Below, in pieces: positions 10,890 to 21,499 of a DNA stretch of 64,000 nt. Made by a program: the position numbers and the translations under genes. Where the stretch lies: contig OX485808.1 in the NCBI GenBank assembly GCA_950295325.1, positions 13,146,501 to 13,210,500 of the forward strand, in the 5' to 3' direction. Numbering within the stretch: position 1 is the stretch's first letter; each line of letters begins with the position of its first letter. The notes below the pieces were generated by a model that had not been told where the DNA came from, searched no databases, and worked only from the letters and a program-made list of their open reading frames with translations. The DNA is from Polytrichum commune. Lineage: Eukaryota > Streptophyta > Polytrichopsida > Polytrichales > Polytrichaceae.

Positions 10890-11588
10890 ATGAAGTCGAC
10901 TATGGCGATGCTCATGGTGGCAGTGGCTGCTCTAATTGTGAGCTCCTGCTTCGTCTCCACCTCGGAGGCTAGCAGGGCAATGTTGCAGCTGCGAGGCTCC
11001 CAGAAGAGCTTGAGCGACTTGCTGCCCAGCTGCTCACCGCCTCCTGCCACCCCAGACTACTCTTCTCCCTCATACTCCCCTCCTGACACATACAGCCCCT
11101 CTTACTCACCCCCAGACAGCAGCTACACACCCCCTGATTCCCCTGTCTACTCCCCTTCCCCAGTTTACCAATCTCCATCTCCAGTATACCAATCCCCATC
11201 CCCAGTTTACCAATCCCCATCTCCAGTTTACCAGTCTCCGCCTGATTCTCCCACATACTCTCCATCCCCAGTGTATGAATCTCCTCCTTCCCCTACTTAC
11301 TCTCCATCTCCAGTTTATGAATCTCCTCCTTCCCCTACTTACTCTCCATCTCCAGTGTATGAATCTCCTTCTCCTACTTACTCTCCTTCTCCAGTTTATG
11401 AGTCTCCTCCTTCCCCCACTTACTCTCCTTCTCCAGTGTACAGTTCTCCATCTCCAGTGTACCAGAGCCCATCACCGGTCTACTCTCCTTCTCCAGTGTA
11501 CAGCTCTCCATCTCCAGTGTACCAGAGCCCATCACCGGTCTACTCTCCTCCATACAGCAGCCCCTCTCCTCCAGCAGGCGGGTACTAG
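10890..11588 (+). CDS. secreted extensin-like Ser/Pro/Tyr-rich wall protein (paralogue 1)
   Basis: A single-exon frame of 232 residues from the ATG at 10890; ATGs at 10902 and 10908 are alternatives. Residues 1-27 form a signal peptide with a hydrophobic core (AMLMVAVAALIVSS) and a likely cut after SEA. A short linker holding the LLPSCSPP cysteine follows. From about residue 48 the protein is almost entirely Ser, Pro and Tyr: YSPPD blocks, then many SPSPVY units with Q or E spacers and SPPSPTY variants, ending PPAGGY. SP dipeptides are expected to become glycosylated hydroxyproline in the wall, and regularly spaced Tyr could cross-link, as in extensins and proline-rich proteins. There is no run of SPPPP, so it is not a classical extensin. 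The nucleotide repeats within it are 42 and 60 bp. A paralogue lies at 26793. Confidence 0.9.
   Translation: MKSTMAMLMVAVAALIVSSCFVSTSEASRAMLQLRGSQKSLSDLLPSCSPPPATPDYSSPSYSPPDTYSPSYSPPDSSYTPPDSPVYSPSPVYQSPSPVYQSPSPVYQSPSPVYQSPPDSPTYSPSPVYESPPSPTYSPSPVYESPPSPTYSPSPVYESPSPTYSPSPVYESPPSPTYSPSPVYSSPSPVYQSPSPVYSPSPVYSSPSPVYQSPSPVYSPPYSSPSPPAGGY
11274..11399 (+). repeat. 42 bp in-frame coding repeats
   Basis: TATGAATCTCCT starts at 11274, 11316 and 11358 (42 bp period), then a shortened unit starts TATGAGTCTCC at 11397. Each unit encodes about 14 residues of the YESPPSPTYSPSPV type. The last period is 39 bp, so one codon has been lost. Confidence 0.9.
11421..11540 (+). repeat. 60 bp near-identical coding duplication
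   Basis: Positions 11421-11480 and 11481-11540 differ at one base (T/C at a third codon position, cagTtc versus cagCtc). Each encodes the same 20 residues (YSPSPVYSSPSPVYQSPSPV). This is the freshest duplication in the gene, and array length is probably polymorphic. Confidence 0.95.
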
Positions 11589-11638
11589 GCGGTTCATATT
11601 GTGGGAGTGCTGTTACCAGCAGGTAAACTGATCCATGT

Positions 11639-12140
11639 GGAAGTTTGTGATGAGATTTAAATGTAGGATGGTGGGTGCACATGATTGCAATGTGGTGAAT
11701 CACAGGGCTTCCATATTATTGAGGTTTGCATTAGTTCAGGGTTGTGAGGTGAGAAAGTAGCTGGATTGGGAAAGTTTATGGCGAATTTGTGGGAGGTTCA
11801 GTGCACATTGCAGTGGGTTGACTCTCAGGGTTTAGTCTGATGTTAATATTCAGATTTGCTATCAAAGTTTCCTGTATGGTGAGAAAGTAGCTGGATTGAG
11901 GAAGTTTTTGGTGAATATGTAGGATGTTTAGTGAACACTGCAATGTTACTGATAGATCAGCTTCTCCCATGTTATTCACATTTGCTTTGAGTTCTTTGTA
12001 TGGTGAGAAAGTTGCTGAATTGAGGAAGTTTGTGATGAAATTTATGTATGATGTTGCAGGGTTCACACTGCAATGTGGTGATACTCAGCTTTTCATAAAA
12101 CTCGCATTAGTTTCTTGTAATGTGAGAAATTAGTAGCTGA
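11639..12140 (+). repeat. four-unit degenerate tandem repeat downstream of the wall-protein gene
   Basis: The word GAGAAAGTAGCTGGATTG or a close variant recurs at 11751, 11881, 12005 and 12124 (periods 130, 124 and 119 bp). In each unit it is followed by a GAAGTTT.TGGTGAAT block and an AACACTGCAATG block. The repeats begin about 50 bp after the stop codon and probably form the 3' UTR, or possibly a 3' UTR plus intron. Open frames here are short and unconserved between units. Confidence 0.85.
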
Positions 12141-12144
12141 ACTG

Positions 12145-13070
12145 TTCCTTAATTATATGGTGTAATTGCCTGTTTCTCCAGATGAAATTGCCTGTGAAGA
12201 TGCAGCAACATCAACTCCTGTGGTCGCAGCTCCTGCATTGATGAACCCATAGTACCGGGTGTAATGCACGCCGGAGATCAACTTCTGCAAGATTTTTGTT
12301 ATTTTAATAGTATATAGATCAGTGGCAACTATCAACCCGTGGGCTGGGAAGCGCAATTATAATTATTACAATGCCGCCAGGTCCATCTACTGCGGTTAAT
12401 TACCTTCAATTAGTGATTGAGAAACATACATATAGTTTCATGCTCTCCGAGTTTTCCACTAGGTGAGGACGACTAGGTGTGAGTAGCAATCCATGGAATA
12501 AAGCATTCAATGCCTCCTTCTGGAATTTTTCTTCAGCAATTTGAGTTGGCACTTCCACTAATTCATATGGGTTTCATCACCTTACCATGTTATGAACTAC
12601 TAATGCCAGCAGGAAATTCTACTTATTCGATCACGTACAAGTAAAAATGAGAACATATACCATAATACCGACATTTTGAGCTTCAATATGAGAGAGCCTT
12701 CGTCACGGCCGTATCAATCCGCCACCAAACTACCGATGCTTGGATCCCGGGGAGGCAAGTATCTGTCACAGCGCTTGCAGGGTTCACCGTCAAGATTAGA
12801 ACTTGGTTTGGAGCTGTTAAACCATTTCTAAGAAGCTTTATTTGGAAGCTACTTTTACATTATAAAATTTCTTAATACTTAACTCAGCACTGAGGGAATT
12901 ATCTGGATGGTGACCCCTGTTCCAGAAGAACTGCTTCTAGTATCTGCTAAAAAAGGCATCTGAGAGTGCAAACCTTTTCTAATTCAGACACAAAACATAT
13001 CAACCGGGTCCTCCCAAATTCCCAATGACCTCTTTCCAAGCTTGTTCTTCTCCTTATGAAAGAACTAATC
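12145..13070. other. downstream region, no gene seen
   Basis: Mixed-composition DNA with no open frame longer than about 67 codons. GGAATAAAG near 12497 could serve as a poly(A) signal, though it is far from the stop codon. Nothing else is supported. Confidence 0.4.
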
Positions 13071-13129
13071 ATCAATTCACTGGAAGTATTAGAAGTGATT
13101 TAGAAGCAACTGTTGTAAAAGGAGAGTTG

Positions 13130-14060
13130 TCATCCCGGGCCATTAATGCACTCATGTGTCCATGCTGCTTGCTACTACATAGCCAACAGTCAGTTTTCTG
13201 TTGATTTTGATGACCTTCAAGCACATCACAAGAGTTTAACCCACAATAAAGAAGCACATTTGAATAGAGGTGGTGCATGATGACCAATTTTGACGTTGCA
13301 CCACACTTTAACCCATCTGCATCAGTAGTTTCCGATCCCACCACTAGTAGGAAAGGTGGGTTTACATGACAGGCCAATCTAACACTTTGTGTTAGATTGG
13401 AGTATCATGTAGACCCACCTTTCCTACTAGTGCAACTTGGCTGTCAAGGCAAAAGCACTAATTCACTAGAAATTAACCTACAACAAAAGAAATGAATTAG
13501 CAGGTTTGAATGTAGGTGGTGTGCATAGCAACATGATGATGATGTCTGACACGCACTACACTTAACCCACCTGCATTTGTGCAATCATATGTCTATTCTG
13601 GTTGATATTCCAACAGTCAATTTCCTGCTAATTTGGTAAGCTTCAAGCACAAAATTGCGTACTCTCGTGATACTTGCAAGTTTCCCATGCCTGATGCATT
13701 GATAGATCACTAGTACATATTGATTATGAGGATGCACACCTTCTGAACACCTAATATAGGTCGCCTAAAAAAGCACCTTTAAACCCTTTAGCTTTTGCCT
13801 ACTGTATCCAAACGATGTGTTTTTTGGTGCGGTGGGATCCTCTTGATCTTGCAAACTAGAAATTATACACTTTCAACAATTACATCAACAGAAACTATGC
13901 TCAGTGCGGCTTCTGTCAGTTTCAGGTGTGCTGACCGTACTGATGAATTGGGGATGATTCTCGGAACTCAGTTGTGAAGGCAAAGTGCTAATTATTCACA
14001 AGTAGAAACTTAGTCACAACAAAGAATTAGCAACTCGTGTAGGTAATCAGCAACACTAGC
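13130..14060. repeat. degenerate ~250-300 bp repeat units
   Basis: The block at about 13180-13330 (CCAACAGTCAGTTTTCTG, AGCACATTTGAATAGAGGTG, ACTTTAACCCATCTGCAT) reappears at about 13445-13600 (ACAACAAAAGAAATGAATTA, GTTTGAATGTAGGTGGTG, ACACTTAACCCACCTGCAT). A remnant (AAAGTGCTAATTATTCACAA) occurs near 13985. The two better copies flank the foldback at 13342-13432. No coding function seen. Confidence 0.6.
13342..13432. mobile_element. near-perfect CACTA-ended foldback (91 bp)
   Basis: Starts CACTAGTAGGAAAGGTGGGT and ends with the reverse complement (ACCCACCTTTCCTACTAGTG). The arms of about 45 bp pair almost throughout, meeting at AATCTAACAC-TTT-GTGTTAGATT. CACTAGTAG ends are typical of CACTA-superfamily MITEs. 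The flanking triplets are CAC and CAA, so a target duplication is not proven. The transcript would form a long hairpin. Confidence 0.85.
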
Positions 14061-14339
14061 TTGTACTTCACAGCTCCGTTAATGCAAGCTAATCATAATA
14101 CAGTTAGGTACGAGCCTTGCTTCAATGACTTGCTTAGAAGTTAGTCCTGGGAGGGATGAGGAGCTGGTGAAAAACGCGTTGCTGTACTCCGCCTGCAGCT
14201 GCTGCAACTGACTGTAATGAATCATAGTAGCTCCAACATTTGGGTACACATCTGAAAGCCGATTTGATCCATGGGCTGCCTGCAGCTGGATCGTGATCGA
14301 GTTCATGTATGGCCGCCGCGTACATAATGAAGGGTAAAT

Positions 14340-14480
14340 TAAGTGGGAAAATCCATCCTTACCCTCATCAATGTCGGCGGACCCTCGTCGAGCATCGATT
14401 GATGGCCCGATTCGAACCTCCAGCAGGCTACCCAGATGCTCACGGCACCTTCAAATCCAGGGTCCACTTTCCAGGCGGGT
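14340..14480 (-). other. GC-rich patch with Pol III B-box-like site; SINE candidate
   Basis: On the minus strand GAGCATCTGGGTAGCCTGCT is followed by GGAGGTTCGAATCGGG, which fits the B-box consensus GGTTCGANTC. TGGCTCAACCCG about 70 bp upstream is a poor A box. The layout resembles a tRNA-derived SINE head, but no cloverleaf, poly-A/T tail or target duplication was found. Confidence 0.3.
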
Positions 14481-14599
14481 TGAGCCAATGCAGATTCAAT
14501 ATTACAGTCATATTGGCAGTTGGAATTGTCCAAAAATCATGCATAAATTCAAATATATTCAAATCCTAGTTCCTAGTCCTTAGGGCATCTCCTAGAACG

Positions 14600-17500
14600 T
14601 CACCATATCTTCCTCCAATTCCTACTCCAAAGTAACGGGCAAGGATCTTGTGGAATTGTAATACAAGGCGGGCCTTAAGAATGAGGTGATGGAGGCACCA
14701 CTCCTACAACATCAATTGCTACTCTATACATAACATTATAATCCACAAATTTGTAAGATGATAAATTGGCATATGCTAATATCAATGAAGTAACCATGTA
14801 AAGCTACATGTAGACTACGAAGTGTTACAAAGAGCTCTTTCTAGCATTGAAAGTGGTCTTATTAAGGTAGAGGAGTGACTTTTATTTTTACAACAAAATA
14901 GAGTCCCCTTTCCATTTTGGTGCCTCAAAGTCTATGTTAGCTAGTGTAGAGGAAGATATGGTGGGATGTGATGGTGATTGCTATGCCATGTCTCCACTCC
15001 CTCTACATCAGTATGGTGGCAACGGTGGAGAGGCTCTCAGGAGGCCGAATAAAAAAATAAAAACTTGACTGATAAGCTTACTTGCTTAAAGAAGACGTGC
15101 CTAATTCGATGTTTGATCTTGAATGAACACCTATACTTGATTGGTCTATGGTTGGGTGTGAATATAAAACAAACATGAGATTGCAAAATTATACAAATAT
15201 GGTGTTGTGAACCCCTAAAGTGGTCCACCACTTCGCGGGATCATTTTTAGTTAGGATGCTAGCATTAAAATTTAGAATTGATAAGGAATTTAGGGAAAAT
15301 TAGTTCATTTAGCATTTAGCCTAGAATAAGGAAGGTGAATTACCGAGGACTTCGGGCCTTCAGCCGGAAGAAACAAAAATCTAGTGAATGGTAAGGTTGG
15401 CCAAAATGAAAACTAAGTGGTGCTAGAAAATAACGAAGTAGAAAAAAATGCTAGCTAGTAAAAATAACTATTTAATATTTAAATTAGTAGATGTTAGCTA
15501 AGAAAATGTTATTTTATTAATTAATATTGGCCACATAAGACAATTGAAGGTGTTTGGCGTAAGAAGGCGAAATTGACATGAACATTTTAAAAAAAACAAT
15601 GGACTACTTGCCCACTTGCTCCGTTATCAATTCGATGGCAAAAATTTAGAAATATTTTTAAAGTCTCCCATCGCAGCCACCTCGGCGAGAGGATAACAAT
15701 CTCAACCGGGAAAACCCCTGAGCCTAAATTTTGTGGAAGGATTCAAAAAATGGAACCGGTGGCAGAGGGTCCAACCATTTTTTGAGAGGCTTTAAAAATC
15801 CTTCATTCCACTCTGTACTATCTATCTTCTTCTAAATGCTTGGGCGAAGCCTTGTTTCTATGTAGTTAGGAAAAAACTTCTATTTTGCCTTCTCAATGGC
15901 CTAATAACAAGGCTTGAATAAATCCTCTACTATCTTTTCTAGTTAGAATGTCTCTTTGTTAATATACAAAAAATTCTTCATTTCTTTTGTAGAGGTAGAT
16001 TAAATTATATAATTGTAAATGGAGGCAATATAAATCTCAGCCGCCGATGGTTTGAACATTTAGCTCATGTTCTTAAACTAAATAATTATCATTCTTCTCT
16101 TCTAGAAATTTTTTATAACTATCTATAGCCGTTTTCCATTTGTGATTTAGTCAAGATAGCAATTAGTTATGAATTTTTAAAAATGGAATAGATAAATAGG
16201 GTGTTCCTTCGGGTAGCGGCTATTGGATCAGACCTGCTAGCCCAATAAAAGTTTAAATTTTGAAATTTAATATTTCTTCTAAATACATATTTTGTCTAGT
16301 TTATTAAGGTTATTTAGAAAGAATGATTTGAATATAAAAAATTGAATTAGATATAAATTTCTAAAGATGGGATACGTAGTTTAAGACTTCTGTGTTGACT
16401 GTTGTATTACAAGGACTCTGCTGGATTCATCTTGGCTTAACTTGTTGATATCATATTTTTTTCAATTAAGCATTTTTAATAACTTTCCAATGGTGTATGG
16501 AAAAGCCCAGATCCAAATAGTAATGAATTTATTATAATTTTTTGTAGGTGGAAGTTGGATAGGTGGGTTGGAAGGATCGGTTGAATCGACCTCGCACCTC
16601 CAACTCTCATAACTTTTGCATTTCTCATCCGATTAAAGTGATTTTTAGACCGTTAGAAAGATAATTATGTGCACTAAGTAAATTTATTATGCTTATAAAT
16701 TACAATGCAAAAAAGTAATATTTTAATTATTAACTAATATAAGTTTTATAATCAAACTAGCTACAAGGAAGAATGTGTCTGATAAATAAAACAAAGAAGG
16801 AGGTAGCGGCTCGTCCTACATCCAGCCCAATGAACCGAGGAGAATTGAGGTAAATTAACTAATTCTAGCCTTCCAGTTAGGGTTGGAAGGAGCGCGGCCA
16901 AAATATGCATCCCTAAACCCACTCGCCTATCTCGTAAGGTCAAGTTGCTTGACCACTTGACCGCCAAGGGGATATTCAACTTGATTGTTCTCGGCCCCCT
17001 TTGGTATGTTTTGTGGTAGTAGTTTTATTTATTAGCTAGTTCCGTATATGATAAGTCGGATTAATTACCGACACGACCACTCTGAATGTTGTTGGTGGAA
17101 ATGTGAAATTAATGACCCGCGAATCCATTATTATGTTGTTGGCCCCATAAATTAGGAGTAATAGCTCGAATTTATGAAAATTATGCAACAGGTTGAACCT
17201 ACAGGTTGTCCATTACCCTAGTCCCATTAAGTTGCATTTCATGGTCTATCCAGTGTCAATACGCGTAACAATTAAAAACATACAAAACAAATCGTAAACC
17301 CTTGTTAGCAAGAAACCTAAATCGGAAACTTAATTCGGTAGGGTGACATCACCCTTCGGACCGTTGAAGTCCGATGGGTTTGAGATGTTACTCGACCTTA
17401 AAAAAAACCTCAACGAGGCCTTAGAAGGTTCCGAGCTAAGGGGTGATACCTAATATATGAATATAGTAAGGTATGATGTATAAATAAAATTAGCTAAATA

Positions 17501-18440
17501 AGAAGGAATGTATGTAAAGGGTGCGACTTAGTCAAGTCCTTCTTCTTAGGAAATAAAATATAATCAAGTAAAGAAATAAGAAAAAATTGAATGGTCTATC
17601 AAATCGTCGTTATTCCGTTCATTGAGCTAGGGGTGATATGAGTCATACCCGGTTGGTGTGTATCAGAGTCATGTCAATATACAACTTAGGATTGTTTTGG
17701 TTCCAAGGCTAATGCATCTACGCTTAGAATAGGTTGTAGGTTTAGGTTAGAACTAGATATGAAATTGATTCGTGGGGTTTATGACCACAATAGTAAAAAA
17801 CTAAGGTCCAACCTCCGAAGGTACTACAACGCATATTTAATTACCCTCTAAAAATCTAAGTACTCATGTTATCTCGGGGAGGACACTTAGGAAAATTAGT
17901 AAATATGGCGCGTTAAAATATAGGGTATATTTTATTCATGAGCAATAAAATTTAGAAAAAAATAGATTTAATATAGGATGCTTAAAATTCAAGTAAGGAA
18001 TAATTAGAAAATATACCAAGAATACACCTGAAATGTTTGAGAATATTTGAGAATATACCTCAAATATTCCAATTATGTGATAGCCTCATTTAAATACCCC
18101 TTTAACACACGTGTTCACACAAAGTATAGTGAAGTGCCCCCCCCGAGCACGTTATACACCTATCATCTGGGTTTGGTTTGGGCACCTGCAAGTATAGGCC
18201 ACCTTCATCGAAGGGCTTGTGTGATATTTTTAGGCTCTCTCGGAAGGGGGTGGCCCAAAAGCGCCACATGTGGTTGATGAACTTGGACTACAAACATTCA
18301 AAGTTATGATTGTTGTGTTGTTGTTATTTGATGTTTTTTTTTCCCATGAGTACACATCCCTTATTATTTTTGGACAAGTGGTTTTTTCCAAATTATATAC
18401 TTGACTATCAGTTTAGTTCCATGACCATAAAATTGTGAGG
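14600..18440. other. AT-rich intergenic block with no gene
   Basis: About 3.8 kb with high AT content and only short frames. A truncated R1 fragment lies near 15092-15170 (AAGACGTGCCTAATTCGATG). Phrases near 15680-15760 and 16800-16980 are more GC-rich and may be decayed transposon sequence, but no domain is readable. Confidence 0.5.
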
Positions 18441-18510
18441 GCTCTTGAAACTAATCCAAAGTTTGCATAAAATTTCTCAAATGTAGGTTGATGCATTATA
18501 GGCTGGGAAC

Positions 18511-18541
18511 TCTCTTTCTTTCTTTCTCTCTCTCTCTCTCT
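18511..18541. repeat. (CT)n microsatellite, unit A
   Basis: TTTC units grade into pure CT. It marks the left edge of tandem unit A. Confidence 0.9.
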
Positions 18542-20413
18542 TCAATACCATGATTTTAAGTGTTATAAATATGAACCTTCAAAATATTCACTTAGCAAAA
18601 GTCATCTTTACAAAAAGACGACTATAAGTACATGATATCCTTAATATACATGTATGGAAAGTGATCATGCTTACCATACTAAAAAGGTAATAAGGTTATG
18701 AAGGAATAGGGTAATGTAACCACAGTTACTGATGTAACTCACATCTTTAAGTCATGGTTAAAATAGGGTTTAGAAGAACTTACTGCAGGTAAGAACTCCA
18801 ATATAAACCCTTAACCCTAAAATGAGCCTCTCTTCTACCATTCATACAAACGCAAGGTGAGGTAACTCTTGGAGTACTCACCAAAGGGGTAGATACGTGA
18901 GGAAGGTGAAGGAAACTTGGGCTAATCACCAAGAGGAGTATTCTACTTGGGGTGACTCAATCATGGCTAAGGAACAGGTTTGAACACCCATTTGTCATTT
19001 TGCAATGAGTGTTACATTTTGAAAAACTGCTATGCATTTGATGAAACATAAAGGTGTGTGACATGGATAACAAGTGGGTCCTGTTGTTATTTACCTCGTG
19101 TACGTAACTAATCCTCAAATGTTTGTTGGTTGGTTGCATATATGGGCTCAGGTGAGGTAGGCCCTTCACACTTACAATACGATGGTGTATTGGGATTATG
19201 ACATTTTATGCATATCTTGTGGTTGATGTTACTAGGAATGTTTCCCTTGTAAGCACTCCATATATAGAGCATATGAGGTATACATACCCTAGGGTAAAAG
19301 CATGAGGATAGTAGGTTAAACTTGCAAGGTATGGGGTAGTCAAGAACAATGGTTTGGTATAGGATACAATTAGATGATAGAAACCCTAAGTATGGCATAT
19401 ACTCTTGCAAAGCAAAATAAGTTGTGGTACAACAAGTCTATACTATACAACATATTGTGTTAGACTTGAGGACAAACAACTTCATCATGCAAAAATGATA
19501 TTGTGTAAATCAGTAAGGAAATGCATTAGTGGTAGAAAGAGTTATGTCAAAGTTCCCACCCGCCCACCTTTGTATAGCAATAAGGAAGATTTTGAAGGAT
19601 TTGGCCTCTGAAAAGAGGCAATGAGAGCCTCCTTTCGTAGGTTAAATTGCATGTGGTAGTTTACCCTAAGTAACTTCCGTGTTTAGTGAGATTTGTCCAA
19701 ACTAATTTTGGTGGAAAATGTGTGTGACTTACCTCTATTTCCAACCGCACAAGGTTCAAATGGCAAAGGATCATGTAGAATACTCTATGGCAGTATAAAT
19801 ATTCAGTGATTCAAAATGTATGGTTATGCTCTAAATAATTGTTTGACATAGATAATAATTGGATTTCTGTTGTTATTTACCTCGTGTACGTTACTAACCC
19901 TCTCTTTGAATTTGGTTGGTGGAAAGGGCACAAGTGAGGCAAACCCTTCACAAATTTGACAGTATACTTAGGTTTTGCATTTCATCTTTGATTAAGTAAA
20001 GTATGTGCATTATGCTTATGTATTCCGTAGATATGAGGAATGCATAACATACTTTGGCTTATGATAGAACTTTGAAGTATTGTTGAGTATGTCTTATACC
20101 TTTTTTAATTTGATTTGGTAAACTATGGATATGAGGTACATTTTTTCTACTTAAGTGATATAGAGGGTAAAATTTTAGGTAGTGTAGACTTCTTAAATGT
20201 TGTAACACCTTCTTAGATACATGCAATGAGGAAACATTGACTATGGTGAGAGGATAGTAATGCAAAAGTATTATGATGGTCATGATGCTTGCTCCCACCC
20301 ACCCTCCCGGGTTTCAGAAGGTACATCGATATATAGAAGAATGACTTGGCCTCTAAATCAAAGGATGTTGTATGAATGGACTAAGCTTGAAAGTAAGCAT
20401 AGAACGGATCAAG

Positions 20414-20416
<3 letters not shown>

Positions 20417-20456
<40 letters not shown>
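20417..20456. repeat. (CT)n microsatellite, unit C
   Basis: Twenty pure CT units at the left edge of tandem unit C, in the same relative place as in unit A. Confidence 0.95.
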
Positions 20457-20459
<3 letters not shown>

Positions 20460-21499
20460 CTAGTTCTTGATTAATGCCATGTTACATAAAAATTCAAGTT
20501 TGAACTCTTACATTAATAGACTTAGCAAAGGTCACCTATGTAAAACAAATGATATAAACTCTGATAATACTATATCTACACACATGGAAAGAAATCATAC
20601 TTACCATGGAATGGATGTAACAGAGATATAGATGAATGAAGTAAAAATAGGGTTACGAGAACTTACCATACGTAAATACTACAATATAAGCCCTTAACCC
20701 TAAAAAATACCTCTTTTTTATCATTCACGCAAGTGAGAGGTGCGGCGAACTTTGTGTATACACATTAGGGTAATAGATAAGTGCTTGAAGTAAGAGTAAC
20801 TAGGGTTCATCACCAAGAGGAGTTTTCTACTTGGAGTAACCCAATCATGGCCAAAGAACAGGTTTGAACACCCATATGTTGTTTTATAATGAGTGACGGA
20901 GGTTGAAATATTCTGGTGCATTTGAAATGAACTAAGTGTGTGCGACATGGATAACAACTGGGTCCTGTTGTTATTTACCTCGTGTACGTAACTAATCCTC
21001 AATTGTTTGTTGGTTGGGCACATGTGAGGCATGCCCTTCACACAGTCAATGCAGTGATGTATTATGATTATGACATTTTATGCACAGATATTGGTTGAGG
21101 TTACTAGGTACATCTCCTTAGTAAGTACAACATACATGTGGTGTTATAGTTAGACGTACTTGATAAAGAGGCAAGAAGGTGGCAATTAGTTTCCAAAGCA
21201 TGGGATGGTTAAAATCATACATGGGGAGATGAATACCATATGATAGCAAAAAAACCAAATAAGGTATGTATTCTTGCAAGGCAAACTAGGTATGCAAGGT
21301 GTATATGTGTAGTAGAACACATACTATGAGACATTAGGCAAATGACTCTATTATGCAATGTGGTACTATACTATCAAATAGGAAAAGGCAAGAAACATAT
21401 AGAGAGAGTCTTGTGGATGTTCCCACCCACCCACCCACCCTTGTATTGCAAAGAGGAAGAAATTGAAGGATTTGGCCTCTGAAAAGAGGAAGTTCAAAC

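Noticed and set aside
10969..11703. Several long frames on both strands across the wall-protein gene
   Set aside because: They are shadows of the repetitive Ser/Pro/Tyr coding sequence; only the signal-peptide frame makes sense.
18957..21041. Two similar minus-strand frames (70 and 106 codons) in tandem units A and C
   Set aside because: The similarity follows from the DNA duplication, unit B breaks the frame, and the proteins show no motif or bias toward silent changes.
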